A DNA stretch of 64,000 nucleotides, from positions 1 through 64,000 of the forward strand of contig JACRMT010000013.1 of assembly GCA_016214855.1 (NCBI GenBank). The letters are read 5' to 3'. The DNA comes from Nitrospirota bacterium. Its GTDB lineage: Bacteria > Nitrospirota > Thermodesulfovibrionia > Thermodesulfovibrionales > UBA6898. The translations under genes and the position numbers were made by a program. This document shows positions 1 through 8,340 of the stretch, piece by piece; within the stretch, counting starts at the first letter, position 1; every line of letters begins with the position of its first letter. The notes below the pieces were generated by a model. That model was given only the letters and a program-made list of their open reading frames with translations. It made no database searches and was not told where the DNA came from.

Positions 1-53
1 ACGTCATACGTTGCTCTTGACTGCTTCTCTGTCTCGGTGATACCCTTCTTCAT
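1..53 (-). CDS. Start of an unidentified gene, cut by the window edge
   Basis: On the minus strand an ATG at 53 opens a frame that runs off the window after 17 codons, reading MKKGITETEKQSRATYD. A strong purine-rich ribosome binding site (AAGGAAGGAG) lies about 9 bases upstream, which is the main reason to believe the start. The fragment is short, charged and not hydrophobic, so it is not a signal peptide. I cannot name the family. Confidence 0.45.
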   Translation of the reverse strand, partial: MKKGITETEKQSRATYD

Positions 54-421
54 GGTGGTGGCTCCTTCCTTTGTTGTTTGGTCGCAACTTGAAAGGATAC
101 ACCGCCTTCTATCTATTTACACACTTTTTGATTGTATCTCCCCGTAGATGCTTTTATGGTATCTACCTGTATATGCTTTTCCAGCACTGCTCACCATAAT
201 CCCACCCGTTGCGTCTGTTACTAAGCAGTTCATAAGTATGAAGAAATTCAATTATAAAATCCCTCCTTCCCTCCCTTTGCTAAAGGGAGGAACTATTCCC
301 CTCTTTGGCAAAGAGGGATGAGGGGAGATTTGTGAATAATGTCCACTTACTTTTGAACTTATCAGTAAGTCAAAATTAATTAACTCTATCAAGATGTTAT
401 CGTGAGGTCAAGGGGAAATTG
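54..421. other. Intergenic stretch left of the IS element
   Basis: No gene is seen here. It holds the leader of the minus-strand gene that exits the window and one family A double-hairpin repeat (listed separately). The last six bases, AAATTG at 416-421, are repeated directly on the far side of the insertion sequence and may be its target duplication. Confidence 0.5.
251..340. repeat. Family A double-hairpin repeat, copy 1
   Basis: About 90 bp with two adjacent palindromes, one built on CCTCCCTTTG/AAAGGGAGG and one on CCCCTCTTTG/CAAAGAGGG. They are framed by ATAAAATCCCTCC on the left and GGGGAGATTT followed by TGAATAATG on the right. The same architecture recurs at 5851, 12681 and 37183, so it is a dispersed element and not a lone terminator. 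Confidence 0.85.
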
Positions 422-441
422 CCTGGAGTTTCCTGAGTTTT
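422..441. repeat. IS terminal inverted repeat, left
   Basis: Twenty bases perfectly complementary to 1849-1868. The transposase stop codon (TGA on the minus strand, 441-443) touches this repeat, so the coding region runs to the very end of the element. Confidence 0.85.
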
Positions 442-1699
442 CATCCGAACTCGAACTGGAGCTGGAAATCATCCATGCCGGCAGGGGACAATCCTCGTAA
501 TGCTGTTTTGTCAGGGAACAAGAGATTGAATATTCCGTCAGCTATGGCATAGTTGAAGAAGCTCGGCACACCGAAGAACCGTTTGGATATCAAAAAGACC
601 CTCTCTACCAGCAATTTCAGTTTTATATTCTGCCCAAGATACACTGCTGCAAAATACGACACTGCAAGCACCAGCACCACGATGTTTCGTATGCTGATAT
701 AGCTCCTTACCCGTATATCCTCAAGGTTATAGCACTGCTTGATATACCGGAACGACTCATCACATTTCCACCGGGCCAGATAGTATTCAACGATCTTCCA
801 GATGCTTTCCTTCTTCCGCATATTCACCTGACAGCTTGTCAGCAGCATCATAGGCTTCAGGCCAAACCCCTTTACCACAACAAGAAAGAGCTTATGATCA
901 TAGTCGGGAAGTTTTATCGCAACGGCATTGTATCGGACAGCCCGCCGCTTTTCTTTGCCGTCGTCGTAGACAACGATAACACTCTCATGAGGCATAGGCA
1001 ATGTCATAGCCATATCCAGACAGTGTTTCCGCTTTCCCTTATGAATAAGGTCCCGTTCCTTCAGGCGGATCACAAATCTTGCTGGGGTATCCTTGCTCAG
1101 GTAATGCTTGTAGATCACTCCCCGATCGCCGCCGCGGTCTATGGCATGAATGCCCTTGTCCCCGATATGACTCTCTACTGTCCTTATCGCATGAAGGAGT
1201 TCAGTGTTTTCGCTCTTGACCGCATCATAGGCATACGCCTCACAATACAGCGGAATCACACGGGTGCTTTCGATATCCGCTGCCACGATCTTGCACAGAT
1301 GATATCCATTGCCTACTTCATGCTCACTGCCGTCATACACCTTCCCTAAAAACTCCATTTTCCTGGCATATTTCTTCCGGATGTCGCCGGGTCTATGGCT
1401 ATGACCATGTCATCGCTTACCTTTGCTGCTCCAAGGCGGCATATCTGTTCGTTGATCTCTTCGGTAAAATCCTCGTCATCAAGATTCCGTGACAACCGGT
1501 CTTCCGTCTTGATCAAGGCCTGCTCTTCTTTGAGAGTCCTGGCTATATTGCTCAGCTTTACGTCTTTTGCTGCCTGTATCCCATACAGCATCTCCTTGAT
1601 AAGCTTCCGCTTGGCTTTGTTGAATCCCGTAGAGATGATTCCTGAGTATTTCGATAGCTGTCCCTTCAGATTGGCTGCTGTCTTAGAGTTATCGCTCAT
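441..1699 (-). pseudogene. IS4-family transposase, frameshifted
   Basis: The N-terminal part (1699 down to 1346, 117 aa) and the C-terminal part (1358 down to 441, 305 aa) together make one DDE transposase of about 430 aa. The upstream frame reads MVIAIDPATSGRN and soon stops. In the shifted frame the DNA gives the expected IDP-GDIRKKYARK-MEFLGKVYDG continuity. Inserting one G in the CCGGCG at about 1386-1391 restores the frame, so a single-base deletion is the simplest explanation. IAIDP carries the first catalytic Asp, and the C-terminal half has the later DDE region (YYLARWKCDESFRYIKQ). Both halves are otherwise intact, so the break is probably recent. Programmed frameshifting is less likely because no slippery heptamer is seen. 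Confidence 0.85.
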
Positions 1700-1848
1700 G
1701 GCTCCTCCATCTCAGCCACAGTCAAGGCTTTCCTTATGATAGAGCATCTGAAACTCAGGAATCTCCATTTTTACAAAAAATGCATCAGGCAAGATGCTGA
1801 TTCAGTGTTTACCCTTCTATTTCAACAGCTTAGACCTTTGTGACAGGA

Positions 1849-1868
1849 AAAACTCAGGAAACTCCAGG
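1849..1868. repeat. IS terminal inverted repeat, right
   Basis: Exact reverse complement of 422-441. It lies about 150 bp upstream of the transposase start, where the element's promoter would be expected. Confidence 0.85.
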
Positions 1869-1890
1869 AAATTGCAGACCCGAGGAACCC

Positions 1891-2026
1891 GTCAGTTATG
1901 AGGGGTCTTTTTCAAGAAACCCCTCCTTGCCAAGGAGGGGAATGGGGAGGTTTTGATTGATTTCCCAATACCCCTCCCAACCTCCCCTTGCAAAGGAGAG
2001 GAGGCGCACCCCTCATAACTGAAGCG
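1891..2026. repeat. Family B hairpin repeat, copy 1
   Basis: The outer arms CAGTTATGAGGGGT (1893-1906) and ACCCCTCATAACTG (2008-2021) are perfect inverted repeats. Between them are two internal palindromes, CCCCTCCTTG-CCAAGGAGGGG and CCTCCCCTTG-CAAAGGAGAGG. The right arm continues into GAAGCG, which is also found in the copy at 42364-42522. The element ends just before the chrB promoter. Confidence 0.8.
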
Positions 2027-2038
2027 TTTATATTTTGC

Positions 2039-2073
2039 TTGACATGCCATGTAACACGTGTTACCTTTGTATC
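2039..2073 (+). promoter_or_regulatory. Putative chrB promoter with a palindromic operator
   Basis: A consensus -35 box TTGACA at 2039-2044 is followed after 17 bp by TACCTT (2062-2067) as a weak -10. Between the two, the perfect 14-bp palindrome GTAACACGTGTTAC occupies 2051-2064. A regulator bound there would block or remodel the promoter. The predicted transcription start falls at or within a few bases of the chrB ATG at 2074, and no ribosome binding site is visible, so the transcript may be leaderless. ChrB proteins are known in other bacteria to regulate chr operons, so autoregulation is plausible but inferred. Confidence 0.5.
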
Positions 2074-3075
2074 ATGAATAACACAAAACGAAAGACCAAG
2101 CAAACACCCTGCTGGCTCCTCTTCTTCTACAGCGTCCCTTCCCGGCCGGTGAGCAACAGGATGAGGATATGGAGAAAGCTGGCAAAGGCCGGGGCTGTCC
2201 AGATGAAGGGGGCTGTGTACATACTGCCTTTCAATGAGGAGCACTATGAGTTCCTTCAGTGGCTCGTCTCTGAGATCGCCGGCATGCAGGGTGAGGCCGC
2301 GGTCGTCAGCATCGAGAAGATCGATACCATGAAGGATGAAGAAATTATAGCCTCTTTCGATCAGCAGAGGGCAGGCGAGTACAGATCTTTGCAGAAGTCC
2401 CTTGATGATCTTGGCCGAAGGCTGAGCAGCATACAAAAGGGCTCAAGGTCCCAGAACGTGAAAGGGATATCAGATCAATTTGCAAAGCTCAAAAAAGAGT
2501 ATGAAGAAATTAAAAAGATCGATTTCTTTTCCTCTCAGGAGGGGGCAACCTTAGGCGAAAAGATAAAGCGCATCCATGCTGATCTCAAGAGTGTTTCAGG
2601 CGCTGAAATAAAGCCGGAAAGGCCTGCCGCGCTGATAGTAAGATCGCCTGCTGATTATCACGGCAGAACGTGGATAACGAGAAAACGGCCGTTCATCGAC
2701 AGAATGGCATCAGCCTGGCTCATCAAGAGGTTTATAGACCGTGCTGCTGCCTTTGATTTTATTGATGAAAAGGATATGGAGGCGGTCAGCAAAAGCTTTG
2801 TAACCTTTGATATCCGCGGAGGAGAGTTCACCCACAGCAATGACATGTGCACCTTTGAGGTGCTCATGAGATCCTTTGGCCTCAGGGATAAAACACTCAA
2901 AAAGATGTCTGAAATCATCCACGATCTCGACATGAAGGATGACAAGTTCCACGCGGTCGAGGCAAAAGGCATGGAGAATATCCTTGAAGGCATACGCCGC
3001 ACCGCAAAGAATGACCGTGATGCTCTTGAGAAGGGCATGACCGTGTTCGAGATGCTGTATGCATCAAAAGGCTGA
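2074..3075 (+). CDS. chrB: Chromate resistance protein ChrB
   Basis: A 333-aa cytoplasmic protein with both ChrB domains. The N-terminal domain (about residues 8-110) reads WLLFFYSVPSRPVSNRMRIW and then KAGAVQMKGAVYILP. A charged helical linker follows, and the C-terminal ChrB domain (about 185-333) begins HGRTWITRKRPFIDRMASAW and contains FDIRGGEFTH. In characterised systems ChrB senses chromate and controls, or assists, the ChrA pump. I chose the ATG at 2074 over the in-frame ATG at 2035, because the latter would place the TTGACA/palindrome promoter inside the coding region. The stop is 12 bases before chrA, so the two form an operon. No frameshift or missing segment is seen. Confidence 0.9.
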   Translation: MNNTKRKTKQTPCWLLFFYSVPSRPVSNRMRIWRKLAKAGAVQMKGAVYILPFNEEHYEFLQWLVSEIAGMQGEAAVVSIEKIDTMKDEEIIASFDQQRAGEYRSLQKSLDDLGRRLSSIQKGSRSQNVKGISDQFAKLKKEYEEIKKIDFFSSQEGATLGEKIKRIHADLKSVSGAEIKPERPAALIVRSPADYHGRTWITRKRPFIDRMASAWLIKRFIDRAAAFDFIDEKDMEAVSKSFVTFDIRGGEFTHSNDMCTFEVLMRSFGLRDKTLKKMSEIIHDLDMKDDKFHAVEAKGMENILEGIRRTAKNDRDALEKGMTVFEMLYASKG

Positions 3076-3087
3076 GGAGAAAGACAA

Positions 3088-4362
3088 ATGAGCCTGGTTC
3101 AGAAACCGTCTTTCAAAGAGGCATTTTTCTACTGGCTGAAACTCGGCTTCATAAGTTTCGGCGGACCGACCGGCCAGATCGCGATGATGCACAAGGAAGT
3201 GGTTGAGAAAAAGAGATGGATGCCGGAAGACCAGTTTCTGCACGCTCTGAACTTCTGCATGCTCCTGCCCGGTCCTGAGGCACAGCAGCTGGCAACGTAC
3301 ATAGGCTGGACACTCAACAGGACCCGGGGCGCCCTTACCGCCGGGATACTCTTTGTGCTGCCGTCGGTCTTTCTTCTCTGGGGACTGAGCTGGGTTTACA
3401 CTGTATACGGGACCATACCGTCCGTTGCAGCCCTCCTGTACGGCCTGAAACCTGCTGTGATGGCTATCGTAGCAGAGGCAGTGATCAGGATAGGCAGGAA
3501 GTCCCTGAAGAGCAGCGGACTTGTTCTTCTTGGTGCGCTGTCTTTTATTGCCATCTATTTTATAAATGTCCCGTTCCCGGTGATCGTCTTCGGCGCCGGT
3601 GTAATCGGATATCTGTTGAATAAGCAATTAACCGGCAGTTCAAAAGCACCCGGCCCCGCAGCTGCCGAGACTGTTTTGCCAGCTGCGTCAGGAGGCTGGT
3701 CCAGAACGCTCAGAATCGCGACCTTCGGGATTATCCTCTGGTTCTCCCCGGTCATTCTGCTCGGTACATGGCTTGGATGGGACTCGATCCTTGTTAATAT
3801 CGGCATCCTCTTCAGCAAGGCAGCCCTCGTGACCTTTGGAGGCGCATACGCAGTGCTCGGATATATCGGCCAGCAGGCGGTGACCCACTATGCCTGGCTC
3901 ACACCGGAGCAGATGATGGACGGTCTTGCACTTGCCGAGACCACGCCCGGTCCGCTCATCATGGTGAATCAGTTCGTGGCCTATGTTACTGCGTACCTTC
4001 ACGCGCCCGGGATATCCCCTGCCATAGCAGGTGCGATCGGAGGGCTGTTAGCCACATGGGTGACGTTTGTGCCCTCGATGCTCTGGATATTCATCGGTGC
4101 GCCCTATATAGAGGCCTTGCGCCAAAATGCAAAGCTCTCATCCGCCCTGACAGCCATAACAGCGGCAGTTGTCGGCGTAGTGCTCAATCTGGGAGTGAAC
4201 TTTTCTCACCACACGCTCGTCTCTGATGCCGGACGTTTCGAGTGGTATGCACTTGCAGCATCGATCGTCACCTTCATCGGTATGACAAAGTTCAAGTGGG
4301 GAATGATCCCGGTGATCATCGGCTCTGCGCTGGCCGGATATGTATGGAAAGCAGTTTTATGA
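3088..4362 (+). CDS. chrA: Chromate transporter ChrA (two-domain form)
   Basis: A 424-aa inner-membrane protein of the CHR family, which exports chromate. It is the long form made of two homologous halves. The first half has GGPTGQIAMMHKEVV and LPGPEAQQLATYIGW; the second has FGGAYAVLGYI and TPGPLIMVNQFVAYV. These paired FGG and PGP motifs mark the family. Hydrophobic segments cover most of the length, with a polar linker around residues 175-205. A GAGGAG ribosome binding site precedes the ATG, which lies 12 bases after the chrB stop. Related CHR proteins can act in sulfate transport, but the chrB neighbour favours chromate. Confidence 0.92.
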   Translation: MSLVQKPSFKEAFFYWLKLGFISFGGPTGQIAMMHKEVVEKKRWMPEDQFLHALNFCMLLPGPEAQQLATYIGWTLNRTRGALTAGILFVLPSVFLLWGLSWVYTVYGTIPSVAALLYGLKPAVMAIVAEAVIRIGRKSLKSSGLVLLGALSFIAIYFINVPFPVIVFGAGVIGYLLNKQLTGSSKAPGPAAAETVLPAASGGWSRTLRIATFGIILWFSPVILLGTWLGWDSILVNIGILFSKAALVTFGGAYAVLGYIGQQAVTHYAWLTPEQMMDGLALAETTPGPLIMVNQFVAYVTAYLHAPGISPAIAGAIGGLLATWVTFVPSMLWIFIGAPYIEALRQNAKLSSALTAITAAVVGVVLNLGVNFSHHTLVSDAGRFEWYALAASIVTFIGMTKFKWGMIPVIIGSALAGYVWKAVL

Positions 4363-4389
4363 AAACCCTAATAATCAGGAGGAATTACC

Positions 4390-5244
4390 ATGGATAGTGC
4401 AAAAATGTGTCCTATCGTAAGCGAAAGGATTCTGGTTGCAACAGACGGCTCCGAATATAGCAAGGGAGCTATTCGGGAGGCCATCGGCTTTGCGAAGATA
4501 TGTTCAAGCAGGCTTTACATCATGTCTGTTGTGGAAGTGATAGCAGATGGAGAAACATCAACACAGCAGGTTGAGCAGGAGATGGAGGCAGCGGCCCAGA
4601 AACATCTTGATGCAGTGAAGGCTCAGGCGCTGAATGATGGTGTAACGTGTGAAACATTCATTTCTTATGGCGATCCCCATCAGAACATCGTGGACGAAGC
4701 TGCAAGGAGAAAGATCGATCTGATATTTATCGGCAGGCGCGGGACAACAGGGATGAAAAAACTGCTTATGGGAGAAGTGGCTTCAAAGGTGATCGGCCAT
4801 GCCGATTGCAAGGTCATTGTTGTGCCAAAGGCTGCTGTAATCGGCCCCAGGACTCTCCTCATTGCAACAGACGGTTCTGGACACAGTATCGCCGCTGCTC
4901 GCGAAACGGTCAAGATCGCGAAGAGATGCGGCAGTAACATTATTGTGCTCTCCTCCATGCGCTCAGAAGACGAACTGCCGGCTGCAAAGGCCAACATTGA
5001 CCAGGTCCTCTCAATGGCAAAGCAGGAGGAGATTCCAGCTGAAGGTATAACACCCCTGGGCCGGTCTAAAGATGTGATTGTCGAAACTGCCGGAGGTCGG
5101 GGCGCAGATCTGATCGTTATGGGCATACCGGTGAAGTCGGCCTTTCAGAAGATTTTTTCCGGGAGTGCCACGGAACAGGTGATAGGCAAGGCTGGATGTG
5201 CTGTATTGATCGTAAAAGGCGATGACTCGCCGGCTACCAACTAA
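4390..5244 (+). CDS. Universal stress protein, tandem UspA domains
   Basis: A 284-aa soluble protein with two UspA folds, about residues 11-146 and 155-276. Each starts with the usual strand (RILVATDGSEYS, TLLIATDGSGHS). The nucleotide-binding loop of the first domain reads GRRGTTGMKKLLMGE and keeps the G-x2-G-x9-G spacing. The second reads GIPVKSAFQKIFSGS and lacks the second Gly, so ATP binding may be confined to one domain. AGGAGG precedes the ATG, 27 bases after chrA. Co-transcription with chrA suggests a stress-response role; the specific function is unknown. Confidence 0.88.
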   Translation: MDSAKMCPIVSERILVATDGSEYSKGAIREAIGFAKICSSRLYIMSVVEVIADGETSTQQVEQEMEAAAQKHLDAVKAQALNDGVTCETFISYGDPHQNIVDEAARRKIDLIFIGRRGTTGMKKLLMGEVASKVIGHADCKVIVVPKAAVIGPRTLLIATDGSGHSIAAARETVKIAKRCGSNIIVLSSMRSEDELPAAKANIDQVLSMAKQEEIPAEGITPLGRSKDVIVETAGGRGADLIVMGIPVKSAFQKIFSGSATEQVIGKAGCAVLIVKGDDSPATN

Positions 5245-5256
5245 AGGAGGCTTATT

Positions 5257-5811
5257 ATGAAAGAAGTGACCGAGATGGCAGTAAAACTGATGGCAGCGTC
5301 GGCGCGGACAGCGCCGAAGGCTGGCGGCAAGGACTTTCTCGAGATCGTGGTGATCACAAAGGATGAGGACCTGAAAGCAATCGCAGAGTCGATGAAGGCA
5401 TACGCGCCGAAGAGCACGAACGAGGCCTTCTGGCTGAGGGACGCCTCGAACATCGAAAATTCCCAGGCACTCCTCCTGGTCGGTCTGGCAAAACCGGTGA
5501 CTGCGGGATATGACTGCGGCGCCTGCGGTTATCCAACCTGCGGTGAATTTGCAAAGAACAAGCAGATGACAGACAAGGAGATGGGGTACACCGGTCCGCA
5601 CTGCGTGATGAGGATGATTGACATCGGCGTTGCCCTCTCGTCAGCAGCAAAGACCGCGAGCATATTGAATGTGGACAACCGGGTGCAGCAGCGGGTCGGA
5701 GCTGCGGCACGTGCGATCGGCCTGATCAAGGGTGAGGTGGTCATGGGCATTCCGGTCAGCATAACCGGCAAGAGCATCTATTACGACCGGCAGACAGCAG
5801 CGAAACACTGA
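5257..5811 (+). CDS. DUF2148 ferredoxin-like domain protein
   Basis: A 184-aa cytoplasmic protein of the DUF2148 (ferredoxin-domain) family. Four cysteines, C87, C90, C95 and C116, sit in CGACGYPTCGEF and GPHCVMRM, an arrangement expected to hold an iron-sulfur cluster. The C-terminal half (KGEVVMGIPVSITGKSIYYD) is typical of the family. AAAGGAGG lies upstream of the ATG and the gap to the stress-protein gene is 12 bases, so it belongs to the chr operon. Its reaction is unknown. An electron-transfer or redox-sensing job beside chromate handling is an inference from position only. Confidence 0.8.
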   Translation: MKEVTEMAVKLMAASARTAPKAGGKDFLEIVVITKDEDLKAIAESMKAYAPKSTNEAFWLRDASNIENSQALLLVGLAKPVTAGYDCGACGYPTCGEFAKNKQMTDKEMGYTGPHCVMRMIDIGVALSSAAKTASILNVDNRVQQRVGAAARAIGLIKGEVVMGIPVSITGKSIYYDRQTAAKH

Positions 5812-5850
5812 GATGAAATGACCAAGCCGAAAATGATGAAGTCATTTATT

Positions 5851-5940
5851 TTTATAATCCCTCCTAACCTCCCTTTGCTAAAGGGAGGCACTGCCCCTCT
5901 TGGGCAAAGAGGGGCAAGGGGAGATTTATTGATTAATGCA
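5851..5940. repeat. Family A double-hairpin repeat, copy 2
   Basis: Same layout as copy 1: ATAATCCCTCC, then CCTCCCTTTGCTAAAGGGAGG-type and CCCCTCTTGGGCAAAGAGGGG-type palindromes, then GGGGAGATTT and TTGATTAATGCA. It separates the DUF2148 gene from the MFS gene. It may act as a transcription terminator or mRNA processing hairpin, which is not shown by the sequence. Confidence 0.85.
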
Positions 5941-5963
5941 AACTCGACTATGAGAATCCTGTC

Positions 5964-7166
5964 ATGAACATACTCTCGCCATTTACTGCACTCTGCACGG
6001 TCGGCTTCTTTGCCCGGCTTTCCTATGCCCTTGCAAGGAGCCCGGTGCTCCCCCTCTTCGCGCTCTATTTAGGCGCTGGGCCTGAAGCGATCGGCTTTGC
6101 GGTCGGCATCTCAACCGTTACCGGGATATTTTTCAAGCTGCCGGCAGGAGCTCTTTCAGACGTGATCGGCCGGAAGCGCACCATGTTGATCGGCCTGGTC
6201 TTCTTTGCTGTGATGCCCTTCACCTATCTTCTGGTGAAAGATTACAGCCTGCTGGTCATCATCAGGTTCATACACGGCCTTGCAACCGCTATCTATGGCC
6301 CCGTAGCCATGGCAGTTGTCGCAGATATAGCAGGCAAAAACAAAGGCGAGATGCTTTCATGGTTTTCGTCAGTGACCATTATCGGCAATCTTCTGGGAGC
6401 ACCGCTTGGAGGCTTTATCCTTCATAGCGCATTAGGCGCTGCCGGACCATCCCTGCTCGAATTTCGCTATGCTTATCTTGCAAGCGGCATCGCCGGAGTG
6501 CTTTCCCTTGTCGTGGCCCTGTCAGTGCTGAGGGGAGACAAGGTGCAGGAGAAAGGCAGGGGATTGAAGGAGGCATACAAGAAATTCACTTCAGGCATAA
6601 AAGAGGTGATCAGCGACAGGAATGTTGTGATCACCTCCGCGATGGAGGGTCTCCAGAACCTGACCGTCGGAGCATTAGAGGCCTTTCTGCCCATCTATGC
6701 GGTGACAGTAGCAGGACTGAATGAGTTTCAGGCCGGGCTTCTCTGGGGAGTTCAGGTTATTGTGACCATACTCTCAAAGCCGATCATGGGAAAGACTTCT
6801 GACAGGCACGGAAGAAAATCCCTTATATCAGTCGGGATGGTCCTCTGTGCAGTTTCGTTTGGTGCAATACCCCTGCTTCAGAGCTTTTACTCACTCATGC
6901 TTGCGGCCATCATCTTCGGACTCGGAGAATCCTTTGTGACATCATCCTCTGCCGCACTTGTTGCGGATATCTGCAAAGAAAAACATTTCGGAACGGCCAT
7001 GGGAACCTTCGGAACGATCTTTGATATCGGCCATGCAGCTGGTCCCATACTCGCCGGATTTCTCCTGGCCAGCCACAGTTATCTCTTTTCGTTCTGGGTG
7101 ATGGCAGCGCTGCTGCTTCTGGCAACACCTGTATTTGTGATGACCGTCAAGGTTCAAGAATCATAG
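5964..7166 (+). CDS. MFS transporter
   Basis: A 400-aa, roughly 12-helix major facilitator. The loop between helices 2 and 3 carries the signature GALSDVIGRKRTMLIG, and the equivalent second-half motif is GKTSDRHGRKSLIS. The charged central linker is around residues 185-205. The start shows only a weak ribosome binding site. The gene follows a repeat element and precedes the HD protein by 11 bases. It is a paralogue of the gene at 8938, sharing the SPVLPLFALYLGAG-like opening and the DIGHAAGPILAG segment. Substrate unknown; drug/H+ antiport or small-molecule efflux is the family norm. Confidence 0.85.
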   Translation: MNILSPFTALCTVGFFARLSYALARSPVLPLFALYLGAGPEAIGFAVGISTVTGIFFKLPAGALSDVIGRKRTMLIGLVFFAVMPFTYLLVKDYSLLVIIRFIHGLATAIYGPVAMAVVADIAGKNKGEMLSWFSSVTIIGNLLGAPLGGFILHSALGAAGPSLLEFRYAYLASGIAGVLSLVVALSVLRGDKVQEKGRGLKEAYKKFTSGIKEVISDRNVVITSAMEGLQNLTVGALEAFLPIYAVTVAGLNEFQAGLLWGVQVIVTILSKPIMGKTSDRHGRKSLISVGMVLCAVSFGAIPLLQSFYSLMLAAIIFGLGESFVTSSSAALVADICKEKHFGTAMGTFGTIFDIGHAAGPILAGFLLASHSYLFSFWVMAALLLLATPVFVMTVKVQES

Positions 7167-7177
7167 AGGAGGTATAT

Positions 7178-7753
7178 ATGACAGATCGTGTACTGGCATC
7201 AGACATCGAGATACTGAAAAAGACAGGAGTTTCCGAAGATGACATTCAGCACTGCATCAAGGTGGCACAAAAGGCCATGGAGATAGCAGTAAAAACCGGG
7301 GCAGAGATAAGCATGGATCTTGTCGCCAGGGGCGCACTGTTCCATGACCTCGGCAAAGCCAGGACCCACGGTATGGACCACGGAATGATCGGGGCAGAGA
7401 TCGGAAAAGAGCTTGGTCTTCCGAAACCCCTGACCGACATCATGGAAAAGCATATCCGCGGGGGCCTTACCGAGCCTGAGGCAAGAGAACTGAACCTGCC
7501 AATAAAAGACTATACCCTCAGAAAACTGGAAGAACGGATCGTGATCTATGCTGACCGGCTGGTGGATATCATAACCGATGGGATTGTCCAGATCAATGAG
7601 GAAAAAGAGGCTGAGGACCGGTTCGAGGAGATACTGAAGACCATCCCGAAATACGGCAAGAACGAGATAACCCTTGAACGGTATCTTAGGTATCACCGGG
7701 AGATACAGGGGTTGATAGAGAAAAAGGATACGCCAGGTTCAGGCCAGGATTAA
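7178..7753 (+). CDS. HD-domain protein (small metal-dependent phosphohydrolase type)
   Basis: A 191-aa soluble protein with the metal-binding HD pair in LFHDLGKA (H56, D57), a further His in HGMDHGMIGAE, and KHIRGGL and YADRLVD later in the domain. This is the compact stand-alone HD family related to HDIG proteins, which usually cleave phosphomonoester or phosphodiester bonds in nucleotides. GAGGAGG precedes the ATG. It is the last gene of the rightward chr block. The substrate cannot be read from sequence. Confidence 0.82.
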   Translation: MTDRVLASDIEILKKTGVSEDDIQHCIKVAQKAMEIAVKTGAEISMDLVARGALFHDLGKARTHGMDHGMIGAEIGKELGLPKPLTDIMEKHIRGGLTEPEARELNLPIKDYTLRKLEERIVIYADRLVDIITDGIVQINEEKEAEDRFEEILKTIPKYGKNEITLERYLRYHREIQGLIEKKDTPGSGQD

Positions 7754-7848
7754 GATATCAGGATTAATACTATTCAGAATGCAGACCGGATCAGTGCTGA
7801 TTCAATATTGGCTAACCCGCTCACATAGTACAGACTGTCCAGACACGT

Positions 7849-8220
7849 TCACCAGGTTTGAGTAGCAGAATCGATGGTAACGGCCAAAGTGGCTCGCAGC
7901 CAACTGAACTTCTCTTTCATGAAATCATAATCAGGTCCGGATGTTATGAAGGCGGCCTTTCCCTTGATCAGGAAGCCGGCACCTGCCCCGTGCAAGCCCT
8001 CAACCTTGCTGCTCCCCAGCGTAATCAGCACATTAGGGTTGTGGACAATGTTAGCCTCTGTCTTATGCATGTAACCCGCAGGAATGAACAATCGTCCGTC
8101 TGATGATATTCTGATGTAGCTGTTCCAGGTGTTGACCATATGCGGCCCATCCTTTCCCAATGTCGCAATGGCAACTACCCCATCTTTTTTCATAATTTCC
8201 AGCAGTTTTTCCGGGATCAT
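7849..8220 (-). CDS. Pyridoxamine 5'-phosphate oxidase-like flavin-binding protein
   Basis: A 123-aa protein with a split-barrel flavin-binding fold. The opening VVAIATLGKDGPHMVNTWNS and the RLFIPAGYMHKTEANI segment match the small PPOX-like family that binds FMN or related cofactors. Several relatives reduce or bind flavins, F420 or haem. AGGAGG lies 8 bases before the ATG. It is a lone gene pointing toward the HD gene. The exact cofactor and reaction are open. Confidence 0.75.
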   Translation of the reverse strand: MIPEKLLEIMKKDGVVAIATLGKDGPHMVNTWNSYIRISSDGRLFIPAGYMHKTEANIVHNPNVLITLGSSKVEGLHGAGAGFLIKGKAAFITSGPDYDFMKEKFSWLRATLAVTIDSATQTW

Positions 8221-8340
8221 CGTGACTACCTCCTGTTTGTTGGGTTTGTTGTTCTGTTTAACGTTAAGGTAAGCGGCTTGACCGCTTGTACGCTTGGTTG
8301 GGATCTCATATGTGCGCCGCGAATGATCCCAATTGTCGTA

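Larger units (their letters stand above)
416..1874 (-). mobile_element. IS4-type insertion sequence with inverted repeats and a broken transposase
   Basis: The left end at 422-441 reads CCTGGAGTTTCCTGAGTTTT. Its exact reverse complement is at 1849-1868, giving a perfect 20-bp terminal inverted repeat. The hexamer AAATTG lies immediately outside both ends (416-421 and 1869-1874), as expected of a target-site duplication, although IS4 members usually duplicate slightly more. Inside is one transposase gene on the minus strand, split by a frameshift. A partial extra copy of the end sequence lies near 1748-1764. Confidence 0.85.

Noticed and set aside
894-1349. Plus-strand open frame of 151 codons opposite the IS transposase
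   Set aside because: It is antisense to the well-supported transposase and shows no family motif or ribosome binding site.
1346-1358. Programmed ribosomal frameshift joining the two transposase frames
   Set aside because: The open frames overlap only briefly, the inferred shift point has no A- or T-rich slippery site, and one missing G explains the break more simply.
1912-2436. Minus-strand open frame of 174 codons over the family B repeat and the start of chrB
   Set aside because: Its N-terminal part is antisense to chrB and the rest is translated hairpin repeat. Peptides like PPHSPPWQGGVS are a known artefact of such repeats.
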